A stretch of 64,000 nucleotides of DNA from Brevundimonas poindexterae (GCF_020524625.1 NZ_JAIVLL010000002.1:248001-312000); one strand, 5' to 3'. Shown: positions 45,972 to 55,492, counted from the first letter of the stretch. The notes: generated by a model not told the origin, from the sequence alone. A program made the numbers and translations.

Positions 45972-46841
45972 ATGCGCCTCTTCACCGGTCTGTCCGCCTT
46001 TCCGATCACGCCGATGACCCCGTCGGGGCAGGTCATTGCCGACAACCTCGCGACCCTCGTGCGCCGGATCGAGGCGGGCGGCGCCGACAGCATCGGCCTG
46101 CTCGGAAGCACCGGCACCTATATGTTCCTCGACCGCGCGCAGCGCCGGCGCGCTGTCGCCACGGCCCTCGCCACGGTCACCTCGACCCCGGTGATCGTCG
46201 GTGTGGGCGCCCTGCGCACGGACACGGCCTGTGACCTCGCGCGCGACGCCGCGGCCGAGGGCGCCTCCGGCCTGCTCCTCGCCCCGGTGAGCTATACGCC
46301 CCTGACCGAGGCCGAGGTCTATGACCATTTCCAGGCCGTCTCGTCGGCGACCGACCTGCCGCTCTGCATCTACAGCAACCCCGGCACGACCCGGTTCACC
46401 TTCAGCCCCGCGCTCGTGGGCCGGCTGGCAGCCCTGCCGACTGTGGCGGCCATCAAGCTGCCGCTGCCCGCCGGTCCGCTGGCCCCGGACCTTGCGGCCT
46501 TCCGGGCTGCGGCGCCCGGCCTGTCGATCGGCTACAGCGGCGACTGGGGATGCAAGGACGCCCTGCTGGCCGGGTGCGACGCATGGTTCAGCGTCGCGGG
46601 TGGCCTGTGGCCCGAGGCGGTCGTCCGTCTCGCAAGAACCGCCATGGCCGGCGACCGCGCCGAAGCGGACCGACAGGACGCGGCCTTCGCCCCGCTCTGG
46701 GACCTGTTCCAGACCCACGGCGGTCTCAGGATCGTCTATGCGGCCGCCGCCCTCATGGGCCTGACCACAGCCGACCCGCCCCGGCCCCTGCTGCCTGTCG
46801 ATGAGACGGTGCGCGCCCAGGTCAAGGCAGCGCTTCCCTGA
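45972..46841 (+). CDS. DapA-like dihydrodipicolinate synthase/N-acetylneuraminate lyase family protein
   Basis: A 289-residue TIM-barrel aldolase-type enzyme. The Schiff-base Lys is in AAIKLP (residue ~162) and the catalytic Tyr in LCIYSNPGTT (~residue 134). The GTGTGT-type loop is replaced by LLGSTGTYMF near residue 43. These match the DapA/NanA superfamily, whose members cleave or condense pyruvate with an aldehyde. The lysine-pathway dapA itself normally has GTTGE, so this paralogue likely serves a sugar-acid or other catabolic role. Convergent with an XRE gene 24 bp away across a GC-rich stem. Confidence 0.85.
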   Translation: MRLFTGLSAFPITPMTPSGQVIADNLATLVRRIEAGGADSIGLLGSTGTYMFLDRAQRRRAVATALATVTSTPVIVGVGALRTDTACDLARDAAAEGASGLLLAPVSYTPLTEAEVYDHFQAVSSATDLPLCIYSNPGTTRFTFSPALVGRLAALPTVAAIKLPLPAGPLAPDLAAFRAAAPGLSIGYSGDWGCKDALLAGCDAWFSVAGGLWPEAVVRLARTAMAGDRAEADRQDAAFAPLWDLFQTHGGLRIVYAAAALMGLTTADPPRPLLPVDETVRAQVKAALP

Positions 46842-46865
46842 GGCGCAGCCCCCCGCCGAGGGGCC

Positions 46866-47075
46866 TCAGTCCTTCAGATAGAACAGCGCCTCGACCGTCA
46901 CCCCCAGCGCCCGCGCCAGGTCCAGCGCCAGCAGGGTCGAGGGGATGAAGACCCCGTTCTCGACGGTGTTGATGGTCTTCCTCGACACGCCCGCCCGCTC
47001 GGCCAGCTCGGCCTGGGTCAGGCCGGCGGCGGTGCGGATGGCCTTCAGGTGCGACCCCAGCCGCGGGTCACCCAT
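46866..47075 (-). CDS. XRE-family helix-turn-helix regulator
   Basis: A 69-residue Cro/cI-type regulator that is little more than an HTH domain: LKAIRTAAGLTQAELAERAGVSRKTINTVENGVFIPSTLLALDLARALGV. The ATG at 47075 overlaps the last codons of the upstream membrane-protein gene by 8 bases, so the two are translated together. The VSRKTINTVENG turn marks the subgroup often paired with DUF2178-like or other small membrane proteins. Two abutting 18-bp palindromes upstream of the pair are probable operators. Confidence 0.9.
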   Translation of the reverse strand: MGDPRLGSHLKAIRTAAGLTQAELAERAGVSRKTINTVENGVFIPSTLLALDLARALGVTVEALFYLKD

Positions 47076-47769
47076 CCCCGCGCTCCGGCAGGCCCGCCTC
47101 GCGATCCAGCCAGGCAAAGCGCAGCCCGGCCGCCGCCCCGCCCAGCGTCAGCGCCGTGATGATCGCCAGCGGGCTCCACTCCGGCCGCCACAGGCTGACT
47201 CCGGCGGCCACCGTGCCGCTCGCCATCAGCACCACGAACGCCGCCCCCAGCGCCCGCGCCCGCAGGGCCCCGGTCAGCTCGTCATCCAGATATTTGCGCT
47301 GGGTGCGTGACTGGAAGTCCCAGCCCAGCACCACCATGCTGACCACCCAGGAATACAGCACCGGCATGCCCAGCTGCAAATAGTCGACCACGCCGTCGTC
47401 ACCCGCCTCGATCCCGCCCCAGGCCTGATACGACACCGCCAGAAAGAACAGGCTGGCCACCGGAAACGCCCACAGGATCCCGTTGCGTCGCGCCTGCAGC
47501 CGGTCGCGCCGCACCTGCACCGGCTCGGTCTGCCACCGGCGGTTCCAGGGCCGGAGCCCCCACGCCTTGAACGCCCCCACGATCGCCAGACCGACGCCAC
47601 AGCCGATCACCCCGGCCACGGCCCCGCCGACGCTGACCCCGGCCCGGACATAGGCCGCCCCCACCGCCGCCATCGCCACCCCGATGACCAGCGCGCTCAG
47701 CGCCGCCATCAGCTTCCACCGGCGCGCCCGGCCTTCCTGCGCGCGTTCCTGGTCGGTCATCGTCATCAT
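47068..47769 (-). CDS. Membrane protein paired with XRE regulator
   Basis: A 233-residue integral membrane protein with about five to six hydrophobic helices (about 20-40, 45-65, 95-115, 127-147, 170-190, 193-213). It carries the short charged loops KAWGLRPWNRRWQTEPVQVRRDRLQARRNG and SRTQRKYLDDELTGALRAR. The ATG at 47769 follows GAGGAG. No known family was recognised. Its coupling to a small XRE protein resembles two-gene units in which the regulator responds to the membrane partner. Role unknown. Confidence 0.8.
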   Translation of the reverse strand: MMTMTDQERAQEGRARRWKLMAALSALVIGVAMAAVGAAYVRAGVSVGGAVAGVIGCGVGLAIVGAFKAWGLRPWNRRWQTEPVQVRRDRLQARRNGILWAFPVASLFFLAVSYQAWGGIEAGDDGVVDYLQLGMPVLYSWVVSMVVLGWDFQSRTQRKYLDDELTGALRARALGAAFVVLMASGTVAAGVSLWRPEWSPLAIITALTLGGAAAGLRFAWLDREAGLPERGDG

Positions 47770-47791
47770 GGGGCAATCTCCTCAGGCTCAA

Positions 47792-47827
47792 TGTCACCCG
47801 TGGGTTACATATCACCTCAAGGTTACA
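47792..47827. promoter_or_regulatory. Two abutting 18-bp palindromic operators
   Basis: Site 1 (47792-47809) reads, on the minus strand, TGTAACCCACGGGTGACA: eight of nine pairs match. Site 2 (47810-47827) reads TGTAACCTTGAGGTGATA, with six of nine pairs and the same TGTAACC left half. They sit end to end, 23 bp upstream of the membrane-protein start. This is typical of cooperative binding by an XRE dimer, most simply the regulator of the same operon. Confidence 0.75.
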
Positions 47828-47898
47828 CGCCGTCAAGCCCCCTTGGGCGGCAAGGCCCGGGTCGTTGACGCGTCGGGCAGCGCGAGAGAGGGTAGCGC

Positions 47899-48219
47899 AT
47901 GGCAGACACCCGCAAACGCAAGCCCGTCATGGATGCGATCTTCGGAGCCCCTCTCACGGGAGATGAGCTTGCCCGGCATATGGCTGCGCGCCCTCCCAAA
48001 TGGGTCTACTACGCGAAACAGACCACCCGACTTGTCATTGTTGTCGTCCTGATCGCGGCAGCGCTTGATCGGGAAGATCAACTGCCCCTGATCGGGCCCT
48101 GGCTTGGGCAGTCCGGGTGGGGTGTGTACCTGATTTGGGGGGGAGGCCTGGCCATTCTCGGACTGTCCGAATGGTATTTCGAGAGGCGCGCCCGCGCGCT
48201 CCGTCGAGCGGAACCCTAG
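47899..48219 (+). CDS. Small membrane protein
   Basis: A 106-residue protein with an N-terminal cytoplasmic segment (ADTRKRKPVMDAIFG) and two hydrophobic helices (about 43-60 and 72-92). Arg-rich C-terminal residues follow. Codon bias is native. No family was recognised. It is divergent from the XRE operon, about 70 bp from the operator pair, so shared regulation is possible. Confidence 0.75.
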   Translation: MADTRKRKPVMDAIFGAPLTGDELARHMAARPPKWVYYAKQTTRLVIVVVLIAAALDREDQLPLIGPWLGQSGWGVYLIWGGGLAILGLSEWYFERRARALRRAEP

Positions 48220-48296
48220 GCGGTCCGGACCAGGCGGCGTCGGCGCGCCCTCAAGCAGCGAGGCTCCGCGAGCCGAGCGTCAGGGCGAAAATCCCT

Positions 48297-48788
48297 TCAA
48301 CCCCTCTCTGCTCCGGGCCGGGCATCGACGTCCAGGAACCGGTGCCGGTGCCGGGGCTCCACGACGATACAGGACGGTCGCCGGCCGAACCACCGGTACC
48401 GGTGCCGCGCGACCAGATCATAGACCTCGTCGCGGATGGGCCTTGGCACGACTGTCAGACCCGCCAGCCAGCACCACGGCTGCCGGAGCATCCCTGCGAG
48501 GGCGAGCCCCGCGTCGGATCGTGTCAGCGCCCGCCCGTCCCGGATGACCAGAAAGGTATCGTTGAGGTCCGCCTGCGTGAATCCGTGGCGCTCTGCCAGC
48601 GCCAGCCCCGTCGCCGACCACGCGCCCACAAAGTGCAGGTCCGGCCCGCGCTCATGCGCCAGAACAAACCGCACCATCCCGCTGCAGAGCACGCAGTCGG
48701 TGTCGAACACGACGATCGGGTGGGGGTCGGTTCCGGAGGGCATCCGCATCCTGTACAGCCATTCGCCGCCCGTCGGGCATGACGACAC
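48297..48788 (-). CDS. DCC family (DUF393) thiol-disulfide oxidoreductase-like protein
   Basis: A 163-residue protein. The hallmark is FDTDCVLCSGMVRFVLAHERG (residues ~27-47), the DxDCxxC motif of the DCC/DUF393 family. It is followed by a thioredoxin-like core and SCIVVEPRHRHRFLDVDARP at the end. Starts are uncertain: GTG at 48788, or ATG at 48749 or 48743, both shorter and closer to typical length (about 140). The family is presumed to act in thiol redox chemistry. Monocistronic. Confidence 0.85.
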   Translation of the reverse strand: MSSCPTGGEWLYRMRMPSGTDPHPIVVFDTDCVLCSGMVRFVLAHERGPDLHFVGAWSATGLALAERHGFTQADLNDTFLVIRDGRALTRSDAGLALAGMLRQPWCWLAGLTVVPRPIRDEVYDLVARHRYRWFGRRPSCIVVEPRHRHRFLDVDARPGAERG

Positions 48789-48875
48789 CCCCCATGTCAG
48801 GATGGGTGGTTAGAGGACATCGCCTGTGCCAGCTTGGTGAACCGGCTCGGAGCCGGGGGGCATTACGGCGATGCG

Positions 48876-49073
48876 ATGGATAATTTTGTGGAATACGAGC
48901 GGCTTAAAGAATCGGGACGATCTCCACTAGAGGCGTGCCAAGAAGCTCTGCTGGCAAGTGAACACTTCTTCTTTGCGATCCGGATGCTTCGTAGGGTCTA
49001 TGGCCTAGAATTGGCTGAAGCGAGAGACGTCGCACAAACCGCGGAAGCGTCTAAAGCAGGGAAATGCGGCTAA
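48876..49073 (+). CDS. Small protein resembling the bL12 C-terminal fold
   Basis: A 65-residue protein from the ATG at 48876 (a TTG at 48834 would add 14 residues). It is AT-richer than its neighbours. The C-terminal half, FAIRMLRRVYGLELAEARDVAQTA, aligns by eye with the bL12 C-terminal domain pattern KIxVIKAVRxxTGLGLKEAKDLVE. The N-terminal half is a helix (FVEYERLKESGRSPLEACQEALLASE). Such L7/L12-like small proteins are known in bacteria; function here is unknown. Convergent with the extensin gene. Confidence 0.55.
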   Translation: MDNFVEYERLKESGRSPLEACQEALLASEHFFFAIRMLRRVYGLELAEARDVAQTAEASKAGKCG

Positions 49074-49108
49074 GTCCGCAACGGCTCGAAAGCGGCCACC
49101 ACCGGCAC

Positions 49109-49867
49109 TCATCTGCAAAACGCCCGGCCCCCCGGTTCCAGATGCAGATGGTCCTGGTGCGGGGCGTCATAGTCGGGGCTCAGCACCGTGCCGAACACCT
49201 GACAGCCCTCGTCGCGGATGCGCTTCAGGAACCGCGCCTCCGGTCCGTCGCCGTACCAGTCCTGCTTGACCATCACCCGCGTGCCGTCGCGCAGCACCAC
49301 CCCCGCGACATCGATGGCCGCCGCGCGCGAATGGGCGCTGGGCCGCGCGCCCGGCCGGTTCGAGACCGAGCGACACGAATAGGTCCCGTAGTGGACGATA
49401 TCGACCACGTCCTGGCCGAAGATCTCGCGCGCCGCCGGCTCGACCACCTGCCGCCGCCACACCGACAGGGCCAGCGCCGTCTGGCAGGTCATCACCGGCC
49501 CCCCGGGCGACAGGCGCGCCACCGTGCCCCGGTCGATGTCCAGCGTGCCCGCCCCCGCCAGGCCACAGGTCTCGGAATCCACCCGGTCGGGCACGGGGGT
49601 AAAGGTCACCCGCGCCGCCTCCAGCTCGGCGCGACAGACCGCCAGGTCCGCCCCCGCCGCATCCACCCGCTCGCGCATGCCGCGATCCGGCCGCTGATCG
49701 ATCAGCCCGGACGCCAGCGCCACACTGACCGGCGCATTCACCGGCGGCTGGCTGACCGGCCCGCGATCCCCCCACCCCGGCGGCGGCGGATTGGCCCGCC
49801 CGCACGACACCAGCACCAGCAGGCCCCCAAGAAAGCTCAAGCCAAGGATCAGTCGGGAGTGTTTCAT
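49109..49867 (-). CDS. Extensin-like (PF06904) family lipoprotein
   Basis: A 252-residue predicted lipoprotein with lipobox LVSC (Cys22) and a Pro-rich linker. The extensin_C domain has CGLAGAGTLDI, LALSVWRRQVVEPAAREIFG, and the LAS-like metal motif SAHSRAAAIDVAG with a later HQDHLHLE. The His-Asp-His pattern suggests metallopeptidase ancestry (D-Ala-D-Ala carboxypeptidase type), likely acting on cell wall. Cys pairs may form disulphides. It sits 28 bp downstream of the MmeI-like gene but reads as an independent core gene. Confidence 0.85.
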   Translation of the reverse strand: MKHSRLILGLSFLGGLLVLVSCGRANPPPPGWGDRGPVSQPPVNAPVSVALASGLIDQRPDRGMRERVDAAGADLAVCRAELEAARVTFTPVPDRVDSETCGLAGAGTLDIDRGTVARLSPGGPVMTCQTALALSVWRRQVVEPAAREIFGQDVVDIVHYGTYSCRSVSNRPGARPSAHSRAAAIDVAGVVLRDGTRVMVKQDWYGDGPEARFLKRIRDEGCQVFGTVLSPDYDAPHQDHLHLEPGGRAFCR

Positions 49868-49895
49868 GGCGCAGGAGGGTAGCGGGATTCGGGAG

Positions 49896-52859
49896 CTAGC
49901 GCCCCGCCGCCGCCCGTTCCTGATTCAGCGCGAACAGCCGCTCCAGAACCTCATCGTCCGACAGGTCGGCGGGCCAGCCATAGGCAGCGGCGACCGCCTC
50001 ATCCAGCCGCTTGTGGGCCATTTCCAGCCAGGCCGGACGCTGGTTGTAGAGGTTGGTCAGGGTACGGGTCTTCAGCACCTTGGCCGCCTCGTCGCTGACC
50101 GGCAGGATGCGGTCGGGATAGCCGGGCACGACCTCGGGCTCGATCCGCACCAGATCGGCCGGATTCAGCCACGCCTCGCGCAGGTCGTTCAGTTCCTTGG
50201 CCGCTTCCGCGATGGCAACCGCGCGCGGATCGTCGGCGTAGTCGGCAGCCGGGATGTTGGGCGTTAGCCTCTCGGGGAAGGGGAAGGTCGCGAACACGCT
50301 AGTGTGAGTATAGCGCGGGCGGTCTTGGAGATCAGACCCCTTCCGCAAAGCCCAAAGCGCATGGGGGCGACTATGGAGAATTCCGAACGTCACGTCGTCT
50401 TCTCTAGGAATGACGATCAGGTTCTTGTCGGGAAGCACCGGCGGCCTAAGCCAAACGAATAGGCGGTGCACCGCCGTCTCCGGCGTGGCGATGTACCTAT
50501 AGAGATCCCTGATGCGCGCTCGCATTTCGGGACGCGGCCAATGCGGTTCCCACCAACGGGGGCCGGCGCGTTCGCCTAAGTCGTGACGGAGCTCGCGAAC
50601 GTGCTTTCCGTCCTCGTCGGGAGTGGATTCGATATACTGGAATGGCTTCTCGAACTGCGCCGCAGTTCCTTCAGCGAGGCCCAACGGGAGATCGATGAAC
50701 CAGACATCCCGAGGCCGCCCTGTAACGTCGTCGCCATTCCAATATGGCCGCAAAATCTCAGCATTCGCTTGGCCGTTCGGATTCGTCGGTGCGGCCATCC
50801 AGGAGCGGGCCAGCCCTCCATTAATGTCGAATGGTCCGCTCTTTTGAATGCCAAGGAACGCAGCGTCCCGGTTCTCCGAAAGTGGCAGTGTTTGCGTCAA
50901 GTCCAAACCCGAAGTCAGGTCCGAGTTGATGCTGGCGACCACCGTTCCGTCAAGGTAGGTTGCGGACTGTGAGCGACCAAAGCAGACAAGGGAAACGTCT
51001 ACGGCGGCACCCTCAATCGTCCACTTTTCTTCGCTCCACGCATCGAAGATTCGCGTCGTTGAGACAATATTCCGCATCACGGGAAGGTTGGTGTTCTTCC
51101 GGATCGAGTTTGTCGCCACATATCCTGCCGCTTGAACACGCCCGTCCTCAATCATCTCACGGGCCTTTTCGAACCAGTAACAGACTAGGTCGGTGAACCC
51201 TGGCAGCTGGTCGTAAACGGCACGAATGGCCTCTGTCGTGTCCGCGCCGAGCTTTCGCTTCATGAGTTTCGCGCCGACATACGGCGGGTTCCCGATGATC
51301 GCATCCGCCGCCGGCCACGCCGCCTCCGTCCCGTCCGGGTTCAGCAGCGCATCCCGGTTCTCGATCTGCTCCAGCTTCGTCAGGATCGGTTCGGCATAGG
51401 CCGAATAGCCGTTCTTGCGCATCCACTGCAGGTCGCCGATCCACAGCGTCACCCGGGCCAGTTCGGCGGCATAGGCCTCGATCTCGATGCCGCGCACACA
51501 GTCCAGCCCCACACGCGGCGCCGGGGGCGGGACGCCCGCCGCCCGCTCGGCGTCGATGATGGCCCGAAGCTCCAGGTCCTTCAGGGCGTGCAGCGCCACA
51601 TAGAGAAAGTTGCCCGAGCCGCAGGCCGGGTCCAGCACCCGATAGGCAGCCAGCCGCGACAGGAAAGCTTCCAGCCGATCCTTCGCCGCGCCAAAGGCCG
51701 CACTCCGGCGGCGGGCGATGGCGCTCAGCTTCTTGCGCCGCCCCGCCTCCCCGGCCTTCGCCGCCTGCGGGTCGACCTTCATGGCCTCGCCTGCTGCATC
51801 CATGATGGCGCGGCGTTCTGCATCGGCGGCCTTCATGGCCTGGCCGTGCGCCTTGATCTCGGCCAGAGCCGTTTCCCACTCTGCCGTCAGCGGACGGACA
51901 ATCACCGGATCGACGATCTTCAGAATCTTCTCACGATCGGTGTAGTGCGCGCCCAGCGCCGCGCGCTGGCGTGTGGCCTTCAGCGCCTCCTCGAACAGAG
52001 TGCCGAACACCGCCGGGTCGATCTCGGACCAGTCGTGCTCATCGGACGTGTCGCCGATCAACTTCAGATCGCCCGCTTCCAGCGGCAGGGCGGGCGCTTC
52101 GTCGAACAGGCCCCCGTTGAACCAGTGGATGGTGTCGACCCCGAAAAAGCCCCCCGTGCGCATTGTGGAAAACAGCTGTTCCAGCTGAACGCGCGCCTGC
52201 TCGGGTCGTCGCTCCGTGTTGCGGATCAGCCGGGTGAACAGCTTGGCGGGCAACAGTTTGGCGTCTTCCGCAAACATGCAGAAGACCAAGCGATTCAGGA
52301 AGTGGGCCACGTCACGTGGCGGATGTCCCCGGTCTTGCAACCGCCGCCCCAACTCGCCGAACCTCTGCGCGACCTTGGCCGTCAGCTCTTGCGGGCTGAC
52401 CGAGGGTTTCAGTCGCTCCGACCCTTCGAACACCTGTCGCAGCAGATCCAGTTTTGCCGGCTCGCGCAGGTCCTCCAGCGACAGTTCGATCACCCGGCTG
52501 ACGGTGTTGGTCCAGTTCGTGTGGATCACGATCCGGGCCATGTCCGACACGACCAGATAGGGCGGACTCTCCAGATTGGAGGCGTAGATGGTCAGCTGGC
52601 GATAGGCGGCGTTCAGGTCCTTGTGCGGGCCCTTGTACTCCCAGCCGAAACAGCCGCGACGCCACACGTCGGCCCAGCCGTCGCCTCCACCCGCCTTGGT
52701 CGCGCCCCGCTCGAAACAATAGCGCTCGCCATGCGGATCGTCCTCGGCGGGAGTCGGCTGCCTCAGCAGCCGGCACAGGTCGATGAAATGCTCCTGCGAC
52801 CCCTGACGCTCGCGAAGCGTCGCGTCACTCCACTTGTCGATGAATTCCGCTGGCGTCAC
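49896..52859 (-). CDS. MmeI-like (type IIL) restriction-modification enzyme
   Basis: A 987-residue single-chain enzyme that should both cut and methylate DNA. The GTG at 52859 after GGGGAC is preferred to a TTG at 52913, and gives the family start VTPAEFI. The N-terminal nuclease has Asp64-X9-Glu74-X-Lys76 (VWRRGCFGWEYK), exactly the MmeI spacing. A helical spacer follows, then the N6-adenine methyltransferase with DPACGSGNF (410-418) and NPPY (524-527). Next come the target-recognition region and the C-terminal domain. From NPPY to residue ~860 the DNA is clearly AT-richer than both flanks, indicating a swapped recognition module. No separate restriction or specificity subunit is present. 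Confidence 0.9.
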   Translation of the reverse strand: MTPAEFIDKWSDATLRERQGSQEHFIDLCRLLRQPTPAEDDPHGERYCFERGATKAGGGDGWADVWRRGCFGWEYKGPHKDLNAAYRQLTIYASNLESPPYLVVSDMARIVIHTNWTNTVSRVIELSLEDLREPAKLDLLRQVFEGSERLKPSVSPQELTAKVAQRFGELGRRLQDRGHPPRDVAHFLNRLVFCMFAEDAKLLPAKLFTRLIRNTERRPEQARVQLEQLFSTMRTGGFFGVDTIHWFNGGLFDEAPALPLEAGDLKLIGDTSDEHDWSEIDPAVFGTLFEEALKATRQRAALGAHYTDREKILKIVDPVIVRPLTAEWETALAEIKAHGQAMKAADAERRAIMDAAGEAMKVDPQAAKAGEAGRRKKLSAIARRRSAAFGAAKDRLEAFLSRLAAYRVLDPACGSGNFLYVALHALKDLELRAIIDAERAAGVPPPAPRVGLDCVRGIEIEAYAAELARVTLWIGDLQWMRKNGYSAYAEPILTKLEQIENRDALLNPDGTEAAWPAADAIIGNPPYVGAKLMKRKLGADTTEAIRAVYDQLPGFTDLVCYWFEKAREMIEDGRVQAAGYVATNSIRKNTNLPVMRNIVSTTRIFDAWSEEKWTIEGAAVDVSLVCFGRSQSATYLDGTVVASINSDLTSGLDLTQTLPLSENRDAAFLGIQKSGPFDINGGLARSWMAAPTNPNGQANAEILRPYWNGDDVTGRPRDVWFIDLPLGLAEGTAAQFEKPFQYIESTPDEDGKHVRELRHDLGERAGPRWWEPHWPRPEMRARIRDLYRYIATPETAVHRLFVWLRPPVLPDKNLIVIPREDDVTFGILHSRPHALWALRKGSDLQDRPRYTHTSVFATFPFPERLTPNIPAADYADDPRAVAIAEAAKELNDLREAWLNPADLVRIEPEVVPGYPDRILPVSDEAAKVLKTRTLTNLYNQRPAWLEMAHKRLDEAVAAAYGWPADLSDDEVLERLFALNQERAAAGR

Positions 52860-52979
52860 GCCGTCCCCGATTCTCTTGGTCCGCACACTCGCCCGCTGCG
52901 TCGGCGAAGCCAAGAGGCGACGGGGGTTGATCGTGGGCGAATCGCGGTAATGTTCCGCCTCTGTTCACGGAGGACCCTC

Positions 52980-53165
52980 ATGGCCAAGAATACCGGTTCA
53001 GGTTATCGCCGCGGTGCCGTCACAGGCCGCACCCAGTTTCAACAACCCAATGGCGACTGGCAGAAGCGCAACGAAGTCGGCGGACAGTTCATGGAGCGCA
53101 AGTCCAGTCCCGGCCCCTTCAAGGGCGTCGCCAAGGAACCGGATGGGCGCGACGGCAAGGACTGA
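52980..53165 (+). CDS. Small conserved basic protein
   Basis: A 61-residue protein from an ATG at 52980 with an excellent CGGAGGACC site. MAKNTGSGYRRGAVTGRTQFQQPNGDWQKRNEVGGQFMERKSSPGPFKGVAKE is a pattern of a widespread uncharacterised short family with the KRDxxxGRFxxxK..PFKGVxKE core. The long overlapping frame reading from 51588 is antisense to the MmeI gene and is not real. It lies between the divergent MmeI-like gene and uvrB. Function unknown; possibly nucleic-acid associated from its charge. Confidence 0.8.
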   Translation: MAKNTGSGYRRGAVTGRTQFQQPNGDWQKRNEVGGQFMERKSSPGPFKGVAKEPDGRDGKD

Positions 53166-53263
53166 CAACTTCGCGTCCGAAACGGCCCGGCTGGCCGCCG
53201 CCGCCTGACCTCGCCCTCCTGACCCCCTAGCCGCGGGCCGGTCGGCGCACTACCTTTCCGTTC

Positions 53264-55492
53264 ATGGCCCGTTCTCCCCGATCGTCGCGTTCCGTCACCG
53301 GTGTGTCCGAGGCGTCCGTCGCCTTTGCAGGCGCCTCTGCCGCCCCCGGAAACCTGCCCATGTTCGCGCCGGTCACCGGGCCGCGCCTGACGCCCGAGGA
53401 GGCGCCGGGCGCCCCGGCCGACTGGGTGCCGCACAGGCCCTCGCGCCCGACGGACAAGGTCTCGCGGCCCTTCCGGCTGGAGACCAAATACACCCCCGCC
53501 GGCGACCAGCCCGCCGCCATCGCCGAACTGGTGGTCCAGGCGGCCGAGGGCGAGCGCGATCAGGTGCTGCTGGGCGTGACCGGCTCGGGCAAGACCTTCA
53601 CCATGGCCAAGGTCATCGAGCAGACCCAGCGCCCGGCCCTGATCCTGGCCCCGAACAAGACCCTCGCCGCCCAGCTGTACAGCGAGTTCAAGGCCTTCTT
53701 CCCCGACAACGCCGTCGAGTATTTCGTCTCGTACTACGACTACTATCAACCGGAAGCTTATGTCCCGAGAACAGACACTTACATTGAAAAAGACTCGTCC
53801 ATAAACGAGCAGATCGACCGGATGCGGCACGCGGCGACGCGCGCCATCCTGGAGCGGGACGATGTGATCGTGGTGGCCTCGGTGTCGTGCATCTACGGCA
53901 TCGGCTCGGTCGAGACCTATACGGCCATGACCTTCACCCTGAACGTCGGCGACCAGATCGACGAGGCCAAGCTGCGCGCCGACCTGATCGCCCTGCAGTA
54001 CAAGCGCAACGACCTGACGTTCGAGCGCGGCATGTTCAGGAAGCGCGGCGACACCATCGAGATCTTCCCCGTCCACCTCGAGGACCGCGCCTGGCGCCTC
54101 AGCCTGTTCGGCGACGAGATCGAGGCCATCCACGAGTTCGACCCCCTGACCGGCAAGAAGACCGCCGACCTCGACACCATCACCGTCTATGCCGCCAGCC
54201 ACTACGTCACCCCGCGCCCGACGCTGAAACAGGCCATCGACGGCATCAAGGCCGAGCTGAAGGAGACGCTCGACTGGATGAACGAGAACGGCAAGCTGCT
54301 GGAGGCCCAGCGGCTGGAGCAGCGTACCCGCTTCGACCTCGAGATGATGGAGGCCACCGGCGCCTGTGCCGGCATCGAGAACTACAGCCGCTGGCTGACC
54401 GGCCGCGCGCCCGGCGAGCCCCCGCCCACCTTCTTCGAATACATCCCCGACAACGCCCTGCTGTTCGTCGACGAAAGCCACGTCACCATCGGCCAGATCA
54501 ACGGCATGTTCCGCGGCGACTACAAGCGGAAGTCCACCCTGGCCGAATACGGCTTCCGCCTGCCCTCCTGCATCGACAACCGCCCGCTGAAGTTCGAGGA
54601 GTGGGACGCCATGCGCCCCCAGACGGTCCATGTCTCGGCCACCCCCGGCCCGTGGGAGATGGCCCAGACCGGCGGCGTCTTCACCGAACAGGTCATCCGC
54701 CCCACCGGCCTGATCGACCCGCCGGTCGAGATCCGCCCTGTCAGCGACCCCACCCGCAACCAGGTCGATGACGTCATCGATGAGGTGAAGGCCACCGCCC
54801 GCGCCGGCTACCGCTCGCTGGTCACCGTCCTCACCAAGAAGATGGCCGAGGACCTGACGGAGTACATGCACGAGCAGGGCGTCCGCGTCCGCTATATGCA
54901 CTCCGACGTCGACACCCTTGAGCGGATCGAGATCCTGCGCGACCTCCGCCTCGGCAGCTTCGACGTGCTGATCGGCATCAACCTGCTGCGTGAGGGGCTC
55001 GACATCCCCGAATGCGGCCTGGTCGCCATCCTCGACGCCGACAAGGAGGGCTTCCTGCGCTCCGAGACCTCGCTGATCCAGACCATCGGCCGCGCGGCCC
55101 GCAACGTCGACGGCCGCGTCATCCTCTATGCCGACAAGACCACCGGCTCGATGGAGCGCGCCATCGCCGAGACCAACCGCCGCCGCGAGAAACAGGTCGC
55201 CTACAACACCGAACACGGCATCACGCCCGAGTCCGTCCGCCGCGACATCAAGGAGATCCTCGCCAGCCCCTATGAGAGCCGCGCGATGGACCGCCTGACC
55301 GCCCCCGGCCTCAAGGAAGAGGCCAAACCCTTCACCGGCTCCAACTTCCAGGCCGCCCTCAAGGACATGGAGTCAAAGATGCGCGAGGCCGCCGCCAACC
55401 TCGAGTTCGAGGAGGCCGCCCGCCTTCGGGATGAAATCAAACGCATGAAACTCCTCGATCTGGAGTTCGCGCAGGACATGATTTCATCCTGA
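53264..55492 (+). CDS. uvrB: UvrABC system protein B
   Basis: A 742-residue helicase-like repair protein that loads at lesions with UvrA and recruits UvrC. Walker [10 protein letters not shown] (about 107), the beta-hairpin block [24 protein letters not shown] and helicase motifs through IGRAARN are intact, with the UVR motif near the C-terminus. The N-terminus carries about 65 extra residues before the usual [12 protein letters not shown]. The last codons ([13 protein letters not shown]) are encoded by an inserted segment: a second, divergent copy of the original tail follows at 55560. The product is still full length and probably functional. Confidence 0.95.
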   Translation: MARSPRSSRSVTGVSEASVAFAGASAAPGNLPMFAPVTGPRLTPEEAPGAPADWVPHRPSRPTDKVSRPFRLETKYTPAGDQPAAIAELVVQAAEGERDQVLLGVTGSGKTFTMAKVIEQTQRPALILAPNKTLAAQLYSEFKAFFPDNAVEYFVSYYDYYQPEAYVPRTDTYIEKDSSINEQIDRMRHAATRAILERDDVIVVASVSCIYGIGSVETYTAMTFTLNVGDQIDEAKLRADLIALQYKRNDLTFERGMFRKRGDTIEIFPVHLEDRAWRLSLFGDEIEAIHEFDPLTGKKTADLDTITVYAASHYVTPRPTLKQAIDGIKAELKETLDWMNENGKLLEAQRLEQRTRFDLEMMEATGACAGIENYSRWLTGRAPGEPPPTFFEYIPDNALLFVDESHVTIGQINGMFRGDYKRKSTLAEYGFRLPSCIDNRPLKFEEWDAMRPQTVHVSATPGPWEMAQTGGVFTEQVIRPTGLIDPPVEIRPVSDPTRNQVDDVIDEVKATARAGYRSLVTVLTKKMAEDLTEYMHEQGVRVRYMHSDVDTLERIEILRDLRLGSFDVLIGINLLREGLDIPECGLVAILDADKEGFLRSETSLIQTIGRAARNVDGRVILYADKTTGSMERAIAETNRRREKQVAYNTEHGITPESVRRDIKEILASPYESRAMDRLTAPGLKEEAKPFTGSNFQAALKDMESKMREAAANLEFEEAARLRDEIKRMKLLDLEFAQDMISS

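Noticed and set aside
46866-47769. Toxin-antitoxin reading of the XRE and membrane gene pair
   Set aside because: The membrane protein has several helices and no toxin family motif, and the regulator is longer than a typical antitoxin HTH partner; a regulator/sensor pair is simpler.
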